This document shows, piece by piece, positions 55,201 to 64,000 of a stretch of DNA of 64,000 nt. This DNA is from Asterochloris sp. CNOR1. Lineage: Eukaryota > Chlorophyta > Trebouxiophyceae > Trebouxiales > Trebouxiaceae. Numbering within the stretch: the first letter of the stretch is position 1; the number at the start of each line of letters is the position of its first letter. The stretch lies in NCBI GenBank assembly GCA_963969365.1, contig OZ017749.1:124001-188000 (forward strand). Reading direction: 5' to 3'. A model generated the notes under the pieces. That model had not been told where the DNA came from, ran no database searches, and was given only the letters and a program-made list of their open reading frames with translations. The translations under genes were made by a program, and so were the position numbers.

Positions 55201-58200
55201 GCCTGCTGGCGTCTGTCACTAAACAGCACCTCAGTCACATACTGCACGTCCTGTGTACAGCTTGAGCTCACGCAGACCACAATCAAATTGTAGTAATTCA
55301 GCTTCATTTGGCAAGCAGTCTGCCACATGTTCACCCAGCAGACACCTGCAGCATGTCTTTGCGGGCTCCTGCTGCTGGCAGTGTTGACACTGCTCATGAC
55401 TTCTGGTCTGCTGTAGGCTCGCGGGCGCAAGATGGACCTGGAAGCATTGGTCCGGCAGCAACAGCAGGAGGTGGCAGTTTACACCGAGGGGCTCCAGATA
55501 CTGCAGGTGGGTGGCAATGTGCAGGTCCTGTGCAGGTAGTGCATCCTGCAGCGCAGATGCTCTAGGCTGCTGTTGGGCCTGGTGCCGCCTGCGCTTGCTC
55601 AAGCTCTGGCGCCACAGAGTCTCACTGCTGGACCCCGCCTGTGCGTGTCTCTCAGGTGGACCCCTAGCATGTTTGTGTCTCACAGCTGGACCCCTAGCAT
55701 GTGCGTGTCTCACAGCTGGACCCCTAGCCTGTGCGTGTCTCACAGCTGGACCCCGCATGTGTGCGTCAGGTCACGGCAACCATTAGATTTGTGCTGCCAA
55801 GCCATGCCATTGCCCTGCCGCAGAACCATCTAGCCAAGCTGGCAGTCCAGCCCATCTCGACAACAGATTGGTGTCGTGCTGCCAACCTGTTCCGTCGGCC
55901 TGCTGCAGGAACAGGCAGCTGGTTTGGCAGCCTAGCACATGCATGAGCCTCACGTGCACGAGGACTCTGTGTCCTCCTCAGAAGCGTCCTGTGGGGGCAG
56001 CCCAACACATTTTCCAGTCTCAACATTTTGTTTGTGACCCCCTGCAGCTGTACCTGCCCTGTCTCTGCCTGTAGGAGCAGCTGGCTGAGCTGCCAGCCCG
56101 ACACATGCTCTGATCTCAGCACCTCAGCTGTGAGCCCCTGCAGCTGTACCTGCCCTGTCTCTGCCTGTAGGAGCAGCGGGCTGAGCTGGCAGCCTGTCAC
56201 ACTGCATGATCCTGGCACACCTCAGCTGTGAGACCCTGCCACCGCACCTGCTCCACTCCTGCCTGCAGGACCAGCTAGCTGCCGCATGATCCCGGCACCC
56301 CAGAGGTGAGCCCCTGCCACCGCACATGCTCCGTTCCCGCCTGCAGGACCAGCTGGCTGAGCTGGCGGCCCAGCATGCAGCCTGCAGCAGCGATCAGCAG
56401 GCCTTCCTGAGCGCCAAGCAGCATGCTCTGATGGACACAGAGTTCCTGCTGCCCCTGCGCCAGGGGCAGATCGAGGTGACCACCACCAGGAGCGGCATGG
56501 AGGACATAGCTCATGCTGTGCTGCTGGACAGGCACCAGGTGAGCTGTACCCTGAACCCAGATCCCTCAATCCTGAGCTGGAGCTGGCTGCTGTGACCTGC
56601 AGAACAGCCGACCGCCAGCCATGCTCAGACTTGACTTGTGGAGAGGCTGTGACACAACCTGTCACAGTGGGAGAATGCTGGGGACATGGTCTGCGCTATT
56701 CTGTTGGGCAGGCCTCCGGTGCGGCACTCTGCCTGTCGCGCCTCAGAACACCTCTCAATGAGCTGTGAGCACCCACAATCAGCGCATCCCTGGCTACTGC
56801 ACCGCAGTGGTGCTCGGTGGTAGAGACATTCTGAGATAACGGCCAGGGTCAGCACAAATGTGCCACAACTGGCAGATGCGAGTCTTTTGTGTGGTGATGT
56901 CTGTCCCTGGCGAGTCCAGTGAAACATGGTAGCCCTGTGCTGGGCGTTGTTGGCCAGGCAGGGGTCGCACAGCAACGGGTCCATCCTGCAGGAGGTGGGT
57001 CTGTTGCAGGCAGCAGAAGGGATTTGCCCCGTCATTGCGGTGTTTCTTGAATGCCCATGCAGGTCGAACAGCAGAATGCGGCGATTCTGGCAGAGGGCGG
57101 CCGCAAGCTGGAGGTGCTGAGGGCCATCAAGGACTTCAAGAAGGGCATCTATGGGCTCCAGTGGGAGCACAAACGGTCCAAGCTGGAGGTGCGGTCTTGA
57201 GGCCTGCCTGGGAAGCGGGTAGCTGCGTGCCTCACAGTGGGAGCAAGGACGGTCCAAGCTGGGGGTGCGCCCTCAGGCCTGCCTGGGAAGCGGGTAGCTG
57301 CGTGCCTCACAGTGGGAGCAAGGACGGTCCAAGCTGGGGGTGCGCCCTCAGGCCTGCCTGGGAAGCGGGTGGCTGCATGCCTCACAGTGGGAGTGCAAAC
57401 GCTACAAACTGGCTTCACGGAGGGACAGGAGGGTGGCTACCTCCCATCTGGCAGGCGCTGTGCCTCGTCTTGGACTGTGCATTGCTGGCTGGGTTGTGTG
57501 GCGCGGCAGCTGTGCAGCAGCGGTTGCGTGAAGTAAGAGTCTTCGAGGCCCCAGTGCCTCTTGCGTGAACCGCCAGTACACAGCGAAGAGCTTTGCAGAT
57601 CAACAGGACCTGCTACTATCAAGGAGGCTTCACATGTCTCCTGTGCTGAACAGATATCTTCCTGGTGCAGGTTGAACACACCAGAGCCGCTGCCAGAGCT
57701 GCTGAAGGCACTGCATTTGCTGTGCAGATCAAGAATATCACAGAGCTGCTGAAGGAGCTCCGGCTGCTGTGAACGACAGCGATCCCATGCAAGGCAGCCA
57801 AAGGTGGCGACAGAGCTGTGCATTGTTACTGTGCAGATCGAGAACACGACAGAGCTGCTGAAGGAGCTGCAGCTTTTGCGAGTCACCCGGGACGTGCAGG
57901 GGACCATCTCAAGAGGAGGGGATGCGCCTGTACACCCCGCCTCAGCTGAGGTGGCTGCTCTGGAAGCAAAGATGAAGCACAACGAGAGGTGGGCGAGGTG
58001 CAATTCAGCTGAGGCACAATTCAACTGAGTGCCCGATGCATGCCCTGCTGCACCTGGATGGGCCGCCCTCAAAGCAAAGAGGAGACACACAACGAGAGGT
58101 GGGTGAGGTACAATTCAGCTGAGGCTATGGCATAGCTGAGTGCCCAATGCAAGCCCCCGCCTTAGCTGAGGCGGCTGCCCTGGAAGCTGAGATGCAGCAC

Positions 58201-59418
58201 AATGAAAGCTTGGTGGCAGGAGCAAGCAGCCTCAAAGAGAGGGAGCTTGGGGTCTGCATGAACACAAGTTGCTCTTCAGGCATCACGCCAAGCACTATGC
58301 AATCTGGGCCTTTGTTGTACTGACAAACACTGCGCAGCTTGGCGCGTTTTGCACTGAGAACTGCTGAAGCAGTGCCTGGCCCTGCAGGCTGCGGCTGAAG
58401 AGCTTGGCCATGCGCACAGCTAAGATAGCACGGCTGGAGGCAGAGATCAAGGACAAGGAGCAGCACAACTCCGAGATTGAGGTGGTGAGTCGAGCGACAG
58501 TGTGACAGCTCTGGGTGTGAGGATGAAGCACACCGCAGTAGGCCTGACCCGCCACGACGCTGGGGGTTGTGAGGACAGTGCGGTGCAGCACTGTGTCTGA
58601 TGAAGTTGCAGCAGACATTGCAGCAGACATGCCTGGCAGCCCAGACCCTGCGCAGACAGGCTATCATGTGCACAGTCGAGCCTGAGGTTCACTAGTGATA
58701 AAACAGTGCACCCTTGTCTCCCACTTCTTGCAGCAAACTAGTGCTCAGGTGGTGTGGGGCACAAGGTCACACCTTAAGGTGTGATGCTAGTGCATAACAA
58801 GTGCAATTTCTTTGACGACTTTGAAGTTTGCCAGCCTGCCCTATGAGCTGGGCGCATGCTGACTTGCAGGGCGCGCTGCAGCACCCACCTCTGTCAGCAT
58901 CACATCATTCATGAATTGCGGTTGTTGGCCAGCATGCAGCAAAGGGCTGGCAGTGCTGCACCTGCAAAATGTGCAGCAGGGGGCAGTGCTTGGACCAGCA
59001 GAGGTGTGCTTGTTGGGGCATGCCAGGCTGCTGCGGTGAAGGCCCCGCCTGGGCTGCAACCCCTTAGCTAGGCACTGCTGTATGTAAGGGTGCAACTGTC
59101 CTGGCTTCAGGGCAGCCAGCCCCCTGCACCATAATGTAAACCCTCAACCCTTAAAACCCCCCCCTGCAGGAGGTAAAAGCAGTGCAGCAGCAGGTCGATG
59201 TGACGCAGCGCCTGACGCGCACGAACGTGCAGTCCCAGAGCCCACGGGACAGGCACATGCGCATGCTGACCACGCAGAAGCAGCTGAAGGACATTGCAGC
59301 CGTGCAGCGGGACCGCATTGTGCAGCTGAGGGAGGAGATCCACCGCCTGCACCTGCGCAGTTACCCCACCTTTGTAGAGCAGCATGTCATGTACCCTGAC
59401 GAGCAAGTGACTTGGTGA
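40260..59418 (+). CDS. CFAP43: cilia- and flagella-associated WD40/coiled-coil protein, CFAP43/CFAP44 family
   Basis: FAP43/FAP44 form the tether of the inner-arm dynein f head in motile cilia. The N-terminal half is WD40; clear exons are 40260-40368, 40511-40585, 40868-41041, 41475-41646, 42082-42364, 42913-43090, 43625-43785, 44185-44373, 44719-44897, 45177-45391, 45747-45894 and 46239-46429. They carry blade motifs such as VAFSPTGELLAV and IATCSDDGSLRVW. The rest is coiled coil: 46909-47139, about 48084-48282, 48901-49008, 50840-51038, 51615-51859, 52487-52633, 53012-53233, 54104-54204, 55417-55506, 56347-56538, 57063-57188, 57837-57988, 58388-58484 and 59170-59418. Family-specific segments include AECWESMEVHHETVS, VANFPLSK, FKKGIYGLQWEHKRSKLE and LLKELQLLRVTRDVQ. 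CFAP43 is favoured over CFAP44 only by overall feel. The first exon and several middle exons are unresolved. The 40585 donor is GC (AAG/GCAAGT). Confidence 0.82.
41691..41837 (+). repeat. two copies of a WD40 exon end
   Basis: The end of exon 41475-41646 (CTCAGTGCTGCACCAGCC.., CAGTGCTGCAGCTGCCGCCAG) recurs at 41691-41743 and 41787-41837, spaced about 96 bp. The first copy even keeps CCAG/GTCA at the donor position. Translated, the copies keep parts of the exon's VLHQPELHKTVLQLPPG sequence. Confidence 0.75.
42430..42650 (+). repeat. degenerate 25-40 bp repeats (GCTCCTGCAGCCT.TG.TGGTG)
   Basis: Imperfect units of GCTCCTGCAGCCTGTG(C/A)TGGTGG-type sequence fill the intron after exon 42082-42364. 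The exon end itself contains CAGCCTGTGCTGG, so the array probably grew from that edge. Confidence 0.6.
43091..43250 (+). repeat. copies of the exon 42913-43090 interior
   Basis: GACCTGCTTGTGGGGTCCCAGGAGGCCAGC in the exon is echoed near 43141 (GTCTGCTTGACAGGTCCCAGG) and near 43217 (CTTTGCCTGTCAGGTCTCGG), each followed by AGGCA(T/C)CTGCTG. Confidence 0.6.
43530..43553 (+). repeat. copy of the 43625 acceptor and exon start
   Basis: GCAGGCTCGTTTGCTGGGGAGTTCC lies 95 bp before the true GCAGGCCCGCCTGCTGGGGGAGTTCC. Both have a CAG acceptor context. Confidence 0.65.
44414..44463 (+). repeat. copy of an exon end and donor
   Basis: About 50 bases repeat 44341-44390, which spans the end of exon 44185-44373 and its GTGAGA donor, at about 90% identity and 73 bp spacing. 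The copy also keeps the CGGTGAGACC donor. Confidence 0.8.
47140..47360 (+). repeat. reiterated exon end plus donor (TTGCAGGTGGGCCAGGCTCAGGGA)
   Basis: The end of exon 46909-47139 (AATTTGCAG/GTGGGC) and flanking GGCCAGGCTCAGGGAGGCAG recur at least four times: near 47184, 47233, 47260 and 47287, with a weaker copy near 47348. Each copy offers a potential GTGGGC donor. Confidence 0.75.
51289..51352 (+). repeat. decayed copy of exon 50840-51038 end
   Basis: GA(T/C)CTGGCTGGCA(T/C)CG followed by CTCTGACA.(A/G)GACCACGAGGCTGTC repeats 50977-51038 with 312 bp spacing. It lies in the following introns and has lost the donor. Confidence 0.7.
51960..52007 (+). repeat. decayed copy inside the CFAP gene (GTLAA.AAAAVAK.LE)
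   Basis: A 48-base segment repeats 51756-51803 with few changes. Even the translation is kept (GTLAAKAAAAVAKKLE versus GTLAATAAAAVAKELE). A TAG stop follows four bases later. Confidence 0.75.
54526..54610 (+). other. possible fossil of a retrotransposon reverse transcriptase
   Basis: In a CFAP gene intron the frame around GNELTKVHSYLGISLGGD resembles the YLG segment near the end of LINE reverse-transcriptase domains. No catalytic YADD box, endonuclease or tail was found, so this may be chance. Confidence 0.2.
55617..55770 (+). repeat. 30-bp minisatellite, about five copies
   Basis: The unit CACAGCTGGACCCCTAGC plus ATGTGCGTGTCT repeats head-to-tail in the intron after exon 55417-55506. The edge units are more diverged. 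Confidence 0.85.
55905..56346 (+). repeat. array of decayed copies of exon 56347
   Basis: Four units precede the real exon, with starts near 55910, 56074, 56171 and 56269. Each has an acceptor (CTGCAG or CTGTAG) and a version of GA(C/G)CAGCTGGCTGAGCTGGCAGC, then an early in-frame TGA in most. The real exon at 56347 is the only one that stays open (64 codons) and joins in phase. Confidence 0.8.
57159..57420 (+). repeat. 75-bp tandem repeat spanning an exon-intron boundary
   Basis: Units start at 57159, 57235, 57310 and 57385 (period 75-76 bp). The first covers the end of exon 57063-57188 and its GTGCGG donor; later units are nearly identical to one another but diverged from unit one. Only the first is coding. 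Confidence 0.9.
57671..57770 (+). repeat. two decayed copies of exon 57837
   Basis: Copy A (57671-57722) and copy B (57727-57770) each follow GTGCAG and resemble the real exon start (ATCGAGAACACGACAGAG, then CTGCTGAAGGAGCTGCAG). Copy B is close but ends in TGA after 15 codons. Confidence 0.8.
57989..58230 (+). repeat. copies of exon 57837-57988 end
   Basis: The exon end and donor (CACAACGAGAGGTGGG.GAGGT.CAATTCAGCTGAG) recur near 58088, and a further GCTGAGGCGGCTGCCCTGGAAGC copy lies near 58163. Spacing is about 110 bp. Confidence 0.65.
59137..59160 (+). repeat. degenerate telomere-like CCCTCAACCCTTAAAACCCC
   Basis: AAACCCTCAACCCTTAAAACC lies just before the final CFAP exon, in the polypyrimidine/acceptor region. 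Confidence 0.4.
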
Positions 59419-59921
59419 GACAGTCACAAACCTGACAGCAGTGCATTGTTTACAAATCTGCCTGCCACTGCTGGCTGGCCATAAAATAATCACACCAATA
59501 AATTTCATGCTGAGGGAAGGTGGACCTAGAGGCAATGGCACGTTCAAAATTGAAGTGGCAAAATGGCTGTCCTTGACGCCATGTCTCTGGTGAAAATTGT
59601 TTTGCTGGAACATGGGAGGGGGTGTTTGCAGGCTGCTGACAAGCTGGTGTACAGCAGACGGCAATGCAGAGGCGCACTAGTACAAAAAATAAGGCCAGGG
59701 GCTGAAAGCTCCCCAAAATGGGCCAAACCAACGTCTGGTACTGAGGTGGTTGCTGGGCATGCCCACAAAGTATAATGGCACAGCTGGCTGCACAGCCCAA
59801 AGGTGGGAAAAGAATTGGTGATCACTGCTGGTGGGCCACATATGGTCTGTGTTGGTGCTGCCTCTGGCGGCTTTGCTGTTGATGCTGGCTGCAGCATCTT
59901 CTGCAGCGGGATGTGGGGCAC
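59419..59921. terminator. shared 3' flank of CFAP gene and thioredoxin gene
   Basis: Convergent genes, 503 bp between stops. A minus-strand TGTAA lies at 59454-59450, which could end the thioredoxin transcript close to the CFAP stop. No plus-strand TGTAA was seen. Confidence 0.35.
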
Positions 59922-62605
59922 TCAACTCTTGAGGGGCGCAGACTGTCCTTTGTGCACCATGATGGCCGCCCGCAGCTTCTGCATCTTGGCTGGGGTTAGA
60001 TTGACTGCAAAATCGCTGATCAAGCCCTGCTTCCCCTTGACAATGTGCACATATGGCAGCTTGGGGATGCCCAGGTCCTCTTCACACATCTTGTGGAGGG
60101 CAGCGTCGCCAGCGTTGACCTGCAGCCAGGTATAGGAATTGTCAGTACACAGCACAACAGGTGTCTTTCAGGGTGGACAGAGGACAGGAGCTAGGGCCTG
60201 TCTGCTCAACATATAGTAATATAGCGGCAGAGTCAGCTGCAGGTGCACAGGTTTCAGCAACAGCAAAGAGCCTGGCAGGTTTAGGGGAAGCAATGAGCTC
60301 AGGACACTGAAGAGCACTGGTACAGGAGGACTTGCGGCGGCTCAGCATACCCCACAGCTGCAATGGGCAGCAGGTCTCAGAGCAGGGCTTCAAGCCCTGC
60401 TCTTGAACAAGAAAGACAGCAGGCATTGGCTTGCTCCAGAGACATAGGCAGAGCATCAGCACCACAGGACTTGCAGGACCAGTCTGTGCAATATCCCCAA
60501 TGGACTGCTGCAATTGTCTCTTGCAAAGTCCTTGAACAGCTCACTACAATCCAGCAACAGCAGCTGGGCTGCTGCACACTTACAAAAAGGCACAGACAAC
60601 TGCTGAGCCTGGCCATGTGTGCGAAGCATATGATGCCCCCTTCTGGCAAGCATCACATGGCCAGCACGCAGGGTGAGTGCTTGTGCAAAGCCAAGCGGCC
60701 TCAAAGGAGCACATTCTGCAGAGGACCTGTAGGTGGAAGTCACGCAGAGGACCTGTAGGTGGAAGTCACGCACACCCTGCTGCCAGGGCTCAAATTGGGT
60801 CGTTGCCCTCATGGCAAGCTGGCCCCAGGAAATCTAATTCTGGGCTGAGGCTCTGCCATTCCAGCTTCCCGTGCAGACTCTGCTTCAAACTTGCCTTGAT
60901 GGCAAGCTGACCCCAGGGGAGAGCACTCTACTGTTTTATTGTTTTCTGCGCAGAGGGTGTGCCAATTCAACTTCGCATGCAGACTCGGCTGTGCAACCAG
61001 AACAGGGAAACAGAGGGCCGAATGATCCTGCTGCCAGTGCAAACTGGCTGAGCAGGTGGACAGGCACAGCACTCCAAACAGCAGCGGTGCTCACCTCCAG
61101 GAAGGTGACTGTGGGGTTGCGCTCGGCCAGCTGCTGCACCTTGGGGTGCAGAGCCTTGCAGGCGGCGCACCACGGCGCAAAGCAGAGCACCAGCACCAGC
61201 TGGTCCGCCTCCTTGGCCAGGCGCAGGCGCTGCTGGAACTCGGCCGGGGACTGCAGGCAGTGCAGGGCATTGTAAATGGCCCCTAGAAATACTTTCGCTG
61301 GGAAAGGAGGAAGACGCTGCGCTCTGAGTATGAATGGGGACTTGCCGCAAGGAAATCATTGCTCATGAGCCACATTTGTCAGAGGGAAGGCCAGAGGTAC
61401 TGGCTGGAGCTCAGCGGGGCACTGCAGGCGGGGTGTGGTACCCCACACGAGCCAAATTGCCCACAGGAGCCACTGAGACAAAGGCTCCTTGCTAGCACCC
61501 AGCTGCAGGCAGCCCCTTGCCTGTTCTGCGGTCACACCAGAGTCATCTGGGCAGCAGTGTAACAGCTGATGCTACATGAGCAGGGGAGCTGCATGAGCAC
61601 TACAACCTGCTGCCTATGAGTGAAAACCAGACAGTTCCAGACACGCTGCTGACGGCAGGAGGCTTTGCCTTTCTCTTGCTGGGCTTTCACTGTAGGGTGC
61701 TGGCAGAGATGCTGCATCATTCTGAGGAAGACCGCTGTTGGGTGGCTGATGTGGGGGCAGACAGCACCACTATTGAATCGCGGCGAGACAGCGCAGAGAT
61801 GCGGCCACGCTTCACCAGGAAGGCGTGGGCCTGCGACGTGGACTGAGGGGGAGCTGCAGGAACGTGACTGAGGGGGAGCTGCAGGGATGTGAATTGAGGG
61901 GGTGCCATGGGAAGGAGGGGCAGCTGCATGCAGCTGCCGCCTTTCACAAGCTTGAAGCCTGATGCTCTCACCTGCACCAAGTGCTGGTTTGGCTGATTGC
62001 CAAGCTCCCACCAGCCCTTCCCCGTCCTCATGGCTGCGGTCTGAGACTGACGCTTGGCGGCCCTGCACCCCACATAAGCGAGTGCCATCAGTTGCTGCAG
62101 GAGGCGTGCTGCAAGCCCTGGCCTCGCAGCAAGCTCAAGGTGCTGCGTGACTGGTGCCAGCAGTATGGATAGGCTTGGCGCGGCCCAGGTCGGCATTGGT
62201 TATATGAGCCAGGTGGTGTTGAGAGCTGCTTATGAGCAGCACGTAAGGGAGCCCATGCAGGTGCCTTCTTGCTGGCGCAAGTAGCTTGCTGCCCGCTGGC
62301 CTAGACCAGCTCAAAGCCTCTGCTGCTCACCTGGCTTCAGCTTCCTGCCTTCGCCTCAGCGCATCAGGGTGCACTGGTGCAGCAGTCCTGCGCAGTGCAG
62401 CCCTTTTTGCGATGCCTGTCTGGGGAACTTGAAGCTTATCGAGCTGCTGCGAGGGGCTGGATGCCCTGCAGCTGGTACCCCGCTTGTGCGACAGTCGTCC
62501 TCGATGGAAATGCTGACTTGGCACCTGGGCCAACTGCCATGCTCTCGACTGGCTTCTGCTGCCGTGCAAACTCTCAGAGGCGATCCGGAATACAGCCATC
62601 TGCAA
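59922..62605 (-). CDS. ACHT: ACHT-type (atypical Cys/His-rich) plastid thioredoxin
   Basis: ACHT thioredoxins oxidise or reduce plastid targets and in Arabidopsis pass electrons to 2-Cys peroxiredoxin. Four exons join in phase to 239 aa: 62605-62331, 62062-61972, 61250-61095 and 60119-59922. The first about 90 residues are Ser/Arg/Gln-rich and almost free of acidic residues, a typical transit peptide. The ACHT hallmark KGWWELGNQPN (Trp109, Trp110) precedes the thioredoxin fold. The active site is FAPWCAACKALHPK (Cys150, Cys153), followed by QLAERNPTVTFLEV and the cis-Pro loop KLPYVHI (Pro196). CAAC replaces the more usual CGAC, CGSC or similar. The CAG/TCC acceptor at 61250 was chosen because it alone joins exons 2 and 3 in phase and lines up with plant ACHTs. 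Start may be Met1 or Met3. Confidence 0.92.
60718..60769. repeat. perfect 26-bp tandem duplication
   Basis: GCAGAGGACCTGTAGGTGGA plus AGTCAC occurs twice head-to-tail without mismatch, in intron 3 of the thioredoxin gene. The perfect match suggests a recent event. Confidence 0.9.
60805..60960 (-). repeat. imperfect duplication in thioredoxin intron 3
   Basis: A segment starting ATGGCAAGCTG(G/A)CCCCAGG recurs about 89 bp further on (near 60810 and 60899), with shared GCAGACTC and CC.(A/T)TTC blocks after it. Confidence 0.5.
61845..61905. repeat. short tandem repeats (TGAGGGGGAGCTGCAGG)
   Basis: Three units of about 24 bp, GACTGAGGGGGAGCTGCAGG and variants, lie in intron 2 of the thioredoxin gene. 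Confidence 0.7.
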
Positions 62606-64000
62606 CGAAGCCCAGAAACCGGTTGCTTATGGATAAACCTGGAACTCTAAATCCGCCTTGCACTGTTTTGACATCAAGTAGTTGTCGCGGGGTGGCCTCA
62701 TCCACAGTGATTGATTCAAATGTGGATGATGATGCAAAGGCCACATCCCGACTACTGTCACAAGATGAGACTCAGCATCCCAGGAAGCCACATGAAAGCT
62801 CAGGTCACATTTTCAGTGCAAGGATGTGAGCGCTTGTTGATCTGCCCCACAGCCATCCTTGCAGCACATGAAGTCAAGGTCACCAGCTCTGCGGGTGTCT
62901 GGCCACTCTGATTGGAGAGCCCATTAAGACCCTCTCATGAGAATAGTCAAGGGTCCCTCCAAGTGTTTTGAGCAGCATCCTGTCAGCTGGCCGCCCTGCT
63001 AAACTGCAGTGATCTATGCAACTTTGCTTCTCAAAAGCAAGCCTGTGAGACATAAGTCTCTATCACATGCTATGTGACACCCTGCAACTCTCACAGTCAA
63101 TTGAGTGAGTTGCACCATTGCCAGACTAATGACTCACTGAGTCATTACTAGTCTGCTCGGAGCATGTGCAAAGCTTGGACGACAGCGCAGAGGACACCTT
63201 GCTCTCTGCAGAGAGCACTCATCGGCAATCGAATGTGCGCCAGAATGTCACTGCGATGTTGAGGCACAAGTGATGGAGTGTTGTTCAGAGTAAGCGCAAC
63301 ATCGAAGCATTAGCAGCCTGGCCTGGCAGGCACAGCAGCAGCAGAGGCACCTGCTAGTGCTGGTGGGCAAGGCGGCAGGCCAAGGAGGTAGCCTGCTGTT
63401 GAGGGGCACAGACTAGGCAGGGAGACTGGCCATGCTATTGGTCAGCGGCAAGAGCAAGCTGCTCTTGCTGAGGCAGCAAGACCTCATGTCCAAATCCTGC
63501 TGAGCCAGTCGGCCATTGTGTCGGCCATGAAGCAACGTCTGCTGGATGCAAGAGCACAGGCCCTGCAGGTCCAGCTGCAGCTGGTGCCATGTGGGCAGCT
63601 GCCAGTAACTGTGTCAAGACAGCAAGTTCCACTGTCACATACAGACCTACTTACCTGCTCATCATGACATGCCATTTGATGCCAATGCAGATGCTCTCTT
63701 CCCTCTTCATTGCCTGGATATGAAAACTAGTACCACTAGTATCAGTACTGTGGAGAGGTGGCCCAATTCAGTAACTTGCCTTCTCGATACATGCAGTGAG
63801 ATCAAGTGCCTGAAATTGTGGAAGGACAGAGCCCTAGATAAAATGACATATGTGTGCTCCTTGGATTTTGCCACCAAACCAAGGGTGTTACAGCGATGAC
63901 TGGAGTTCAAATTCAGCAAAATCATCCATGCATTCAGCTAGTGGCACAGGCTTTTCAAAAGGGCAAGACTGGTGGTCAACCTACTGTCCTTCCACCGTTT
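62606..64000. other. right edge without a recognisable gene
   Basis: It begins with the thioredoxin 5' flank. The DNA becomes more A/T-rich toward the right. A plus-strand frame at 63669-63899 and a minus-strand frame at 63638-63435 are open but show no motif. The near-palindrome at 63123-63154 lies here. Confidence 0.4.
63123..63154. repeat. 32-bp near-perfect palindrome
   Basis: AGACTAATGACTCA is followed, after CTG overlap, by AGTCATTACTAGTCT. The arms are complementary over about 13 bases with a two- to three-base bulge, so it could form a hairpin or a dimeric protein-binding site. Confidence 0.7.

Noticed and set aside
61717-62196. A 159-codon minus-strand frame including the WWELG segment as a single exon
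   Set aside because: Only 62062-61972 of it joins in phase with the transit-peptide exon and the WCAAC exon; the rest is intron sequence with short tandem repeats.

Overview
The window is nuclear DNA of a green alga (Chlorophyta, most likely Trebouxiophyceae). It is moderately GC-rich. Almost every gene is cut into short exons by GT-AG introns, with a few GC-AG. Plant/algal protein types dominate: a novel-plant SNARE, plastid peroxiredoxin Q, an ACHT-type thioredoxin, plastid-type RecG and a cytochrome b561. Plant-type TTTAGGG telomere motifs occur inside introns. No bacterial operons, rRNA, tRNA or CRISPR were seen. The species cannot be named from sequence alone.

Layout, left to right: the 3' half of a RecG helicase (+, 387-3380); an unrecognised 177-aa gene (-, 5291-3885); glutamine-dependent asparagine synthetase, 13 exons (+, 5548-13067); peroxiredoxin Q, 7 exons (-, 15411-13266); a DUF7918-like protein (-, 17198-16150); a BTB/POZ protein (-, 19975-19372); a Qb-SNARE of the NPSN type (-, 23991-20862); a large RING+PHD protein resembling PHRF1 (+, 24327-31754); ribonuclease H2 subunit A, 9 exons (-, 35767-32106); a cytochrome b561 (-, 38609-36870); a WD40/coiled-coil ciliary protein of the CFAP43/CFAP44 family (+, about 40260-59418); and an ACHT-type thioredoxin (-, 62605-59922). 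The last 1.4 kb has no recognisable gene. Several neighbours are tail-to-tail with short spacers. Two pairs are head-to-head with about 250-330 bp between starts and may share promoters.

Six genes could be spliced in phase from start to stop: asparagine synthetase, PrxQ, the DUF7918-like gene, NPSN, RNASEH2A and the thioredoxin. The cytochrome b561 and the 177-aa gene also close in phase but their starts are less certain. RecG runs off the left edge. PHRF1 and the CFAP gene have some unresolved internal exons.

The most unusual feature runs through the whole window. Many introns contain decayed tandem copies of the adjacent exon edge together with its splice site, one to five copies spaced about 50-300 bp apart. 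They occur in genes on both strands and at both 5' and 3' splice sites. I treat this as the main candidate for an undescribed process: intron growth or exon duplication by repeated tandem duplication of splice junctions. Secondary points are telomere-like repeats inside introns, retention of an axonemal gene, and catalytic-site substitutions in PrxQ and asparagine synthetase.
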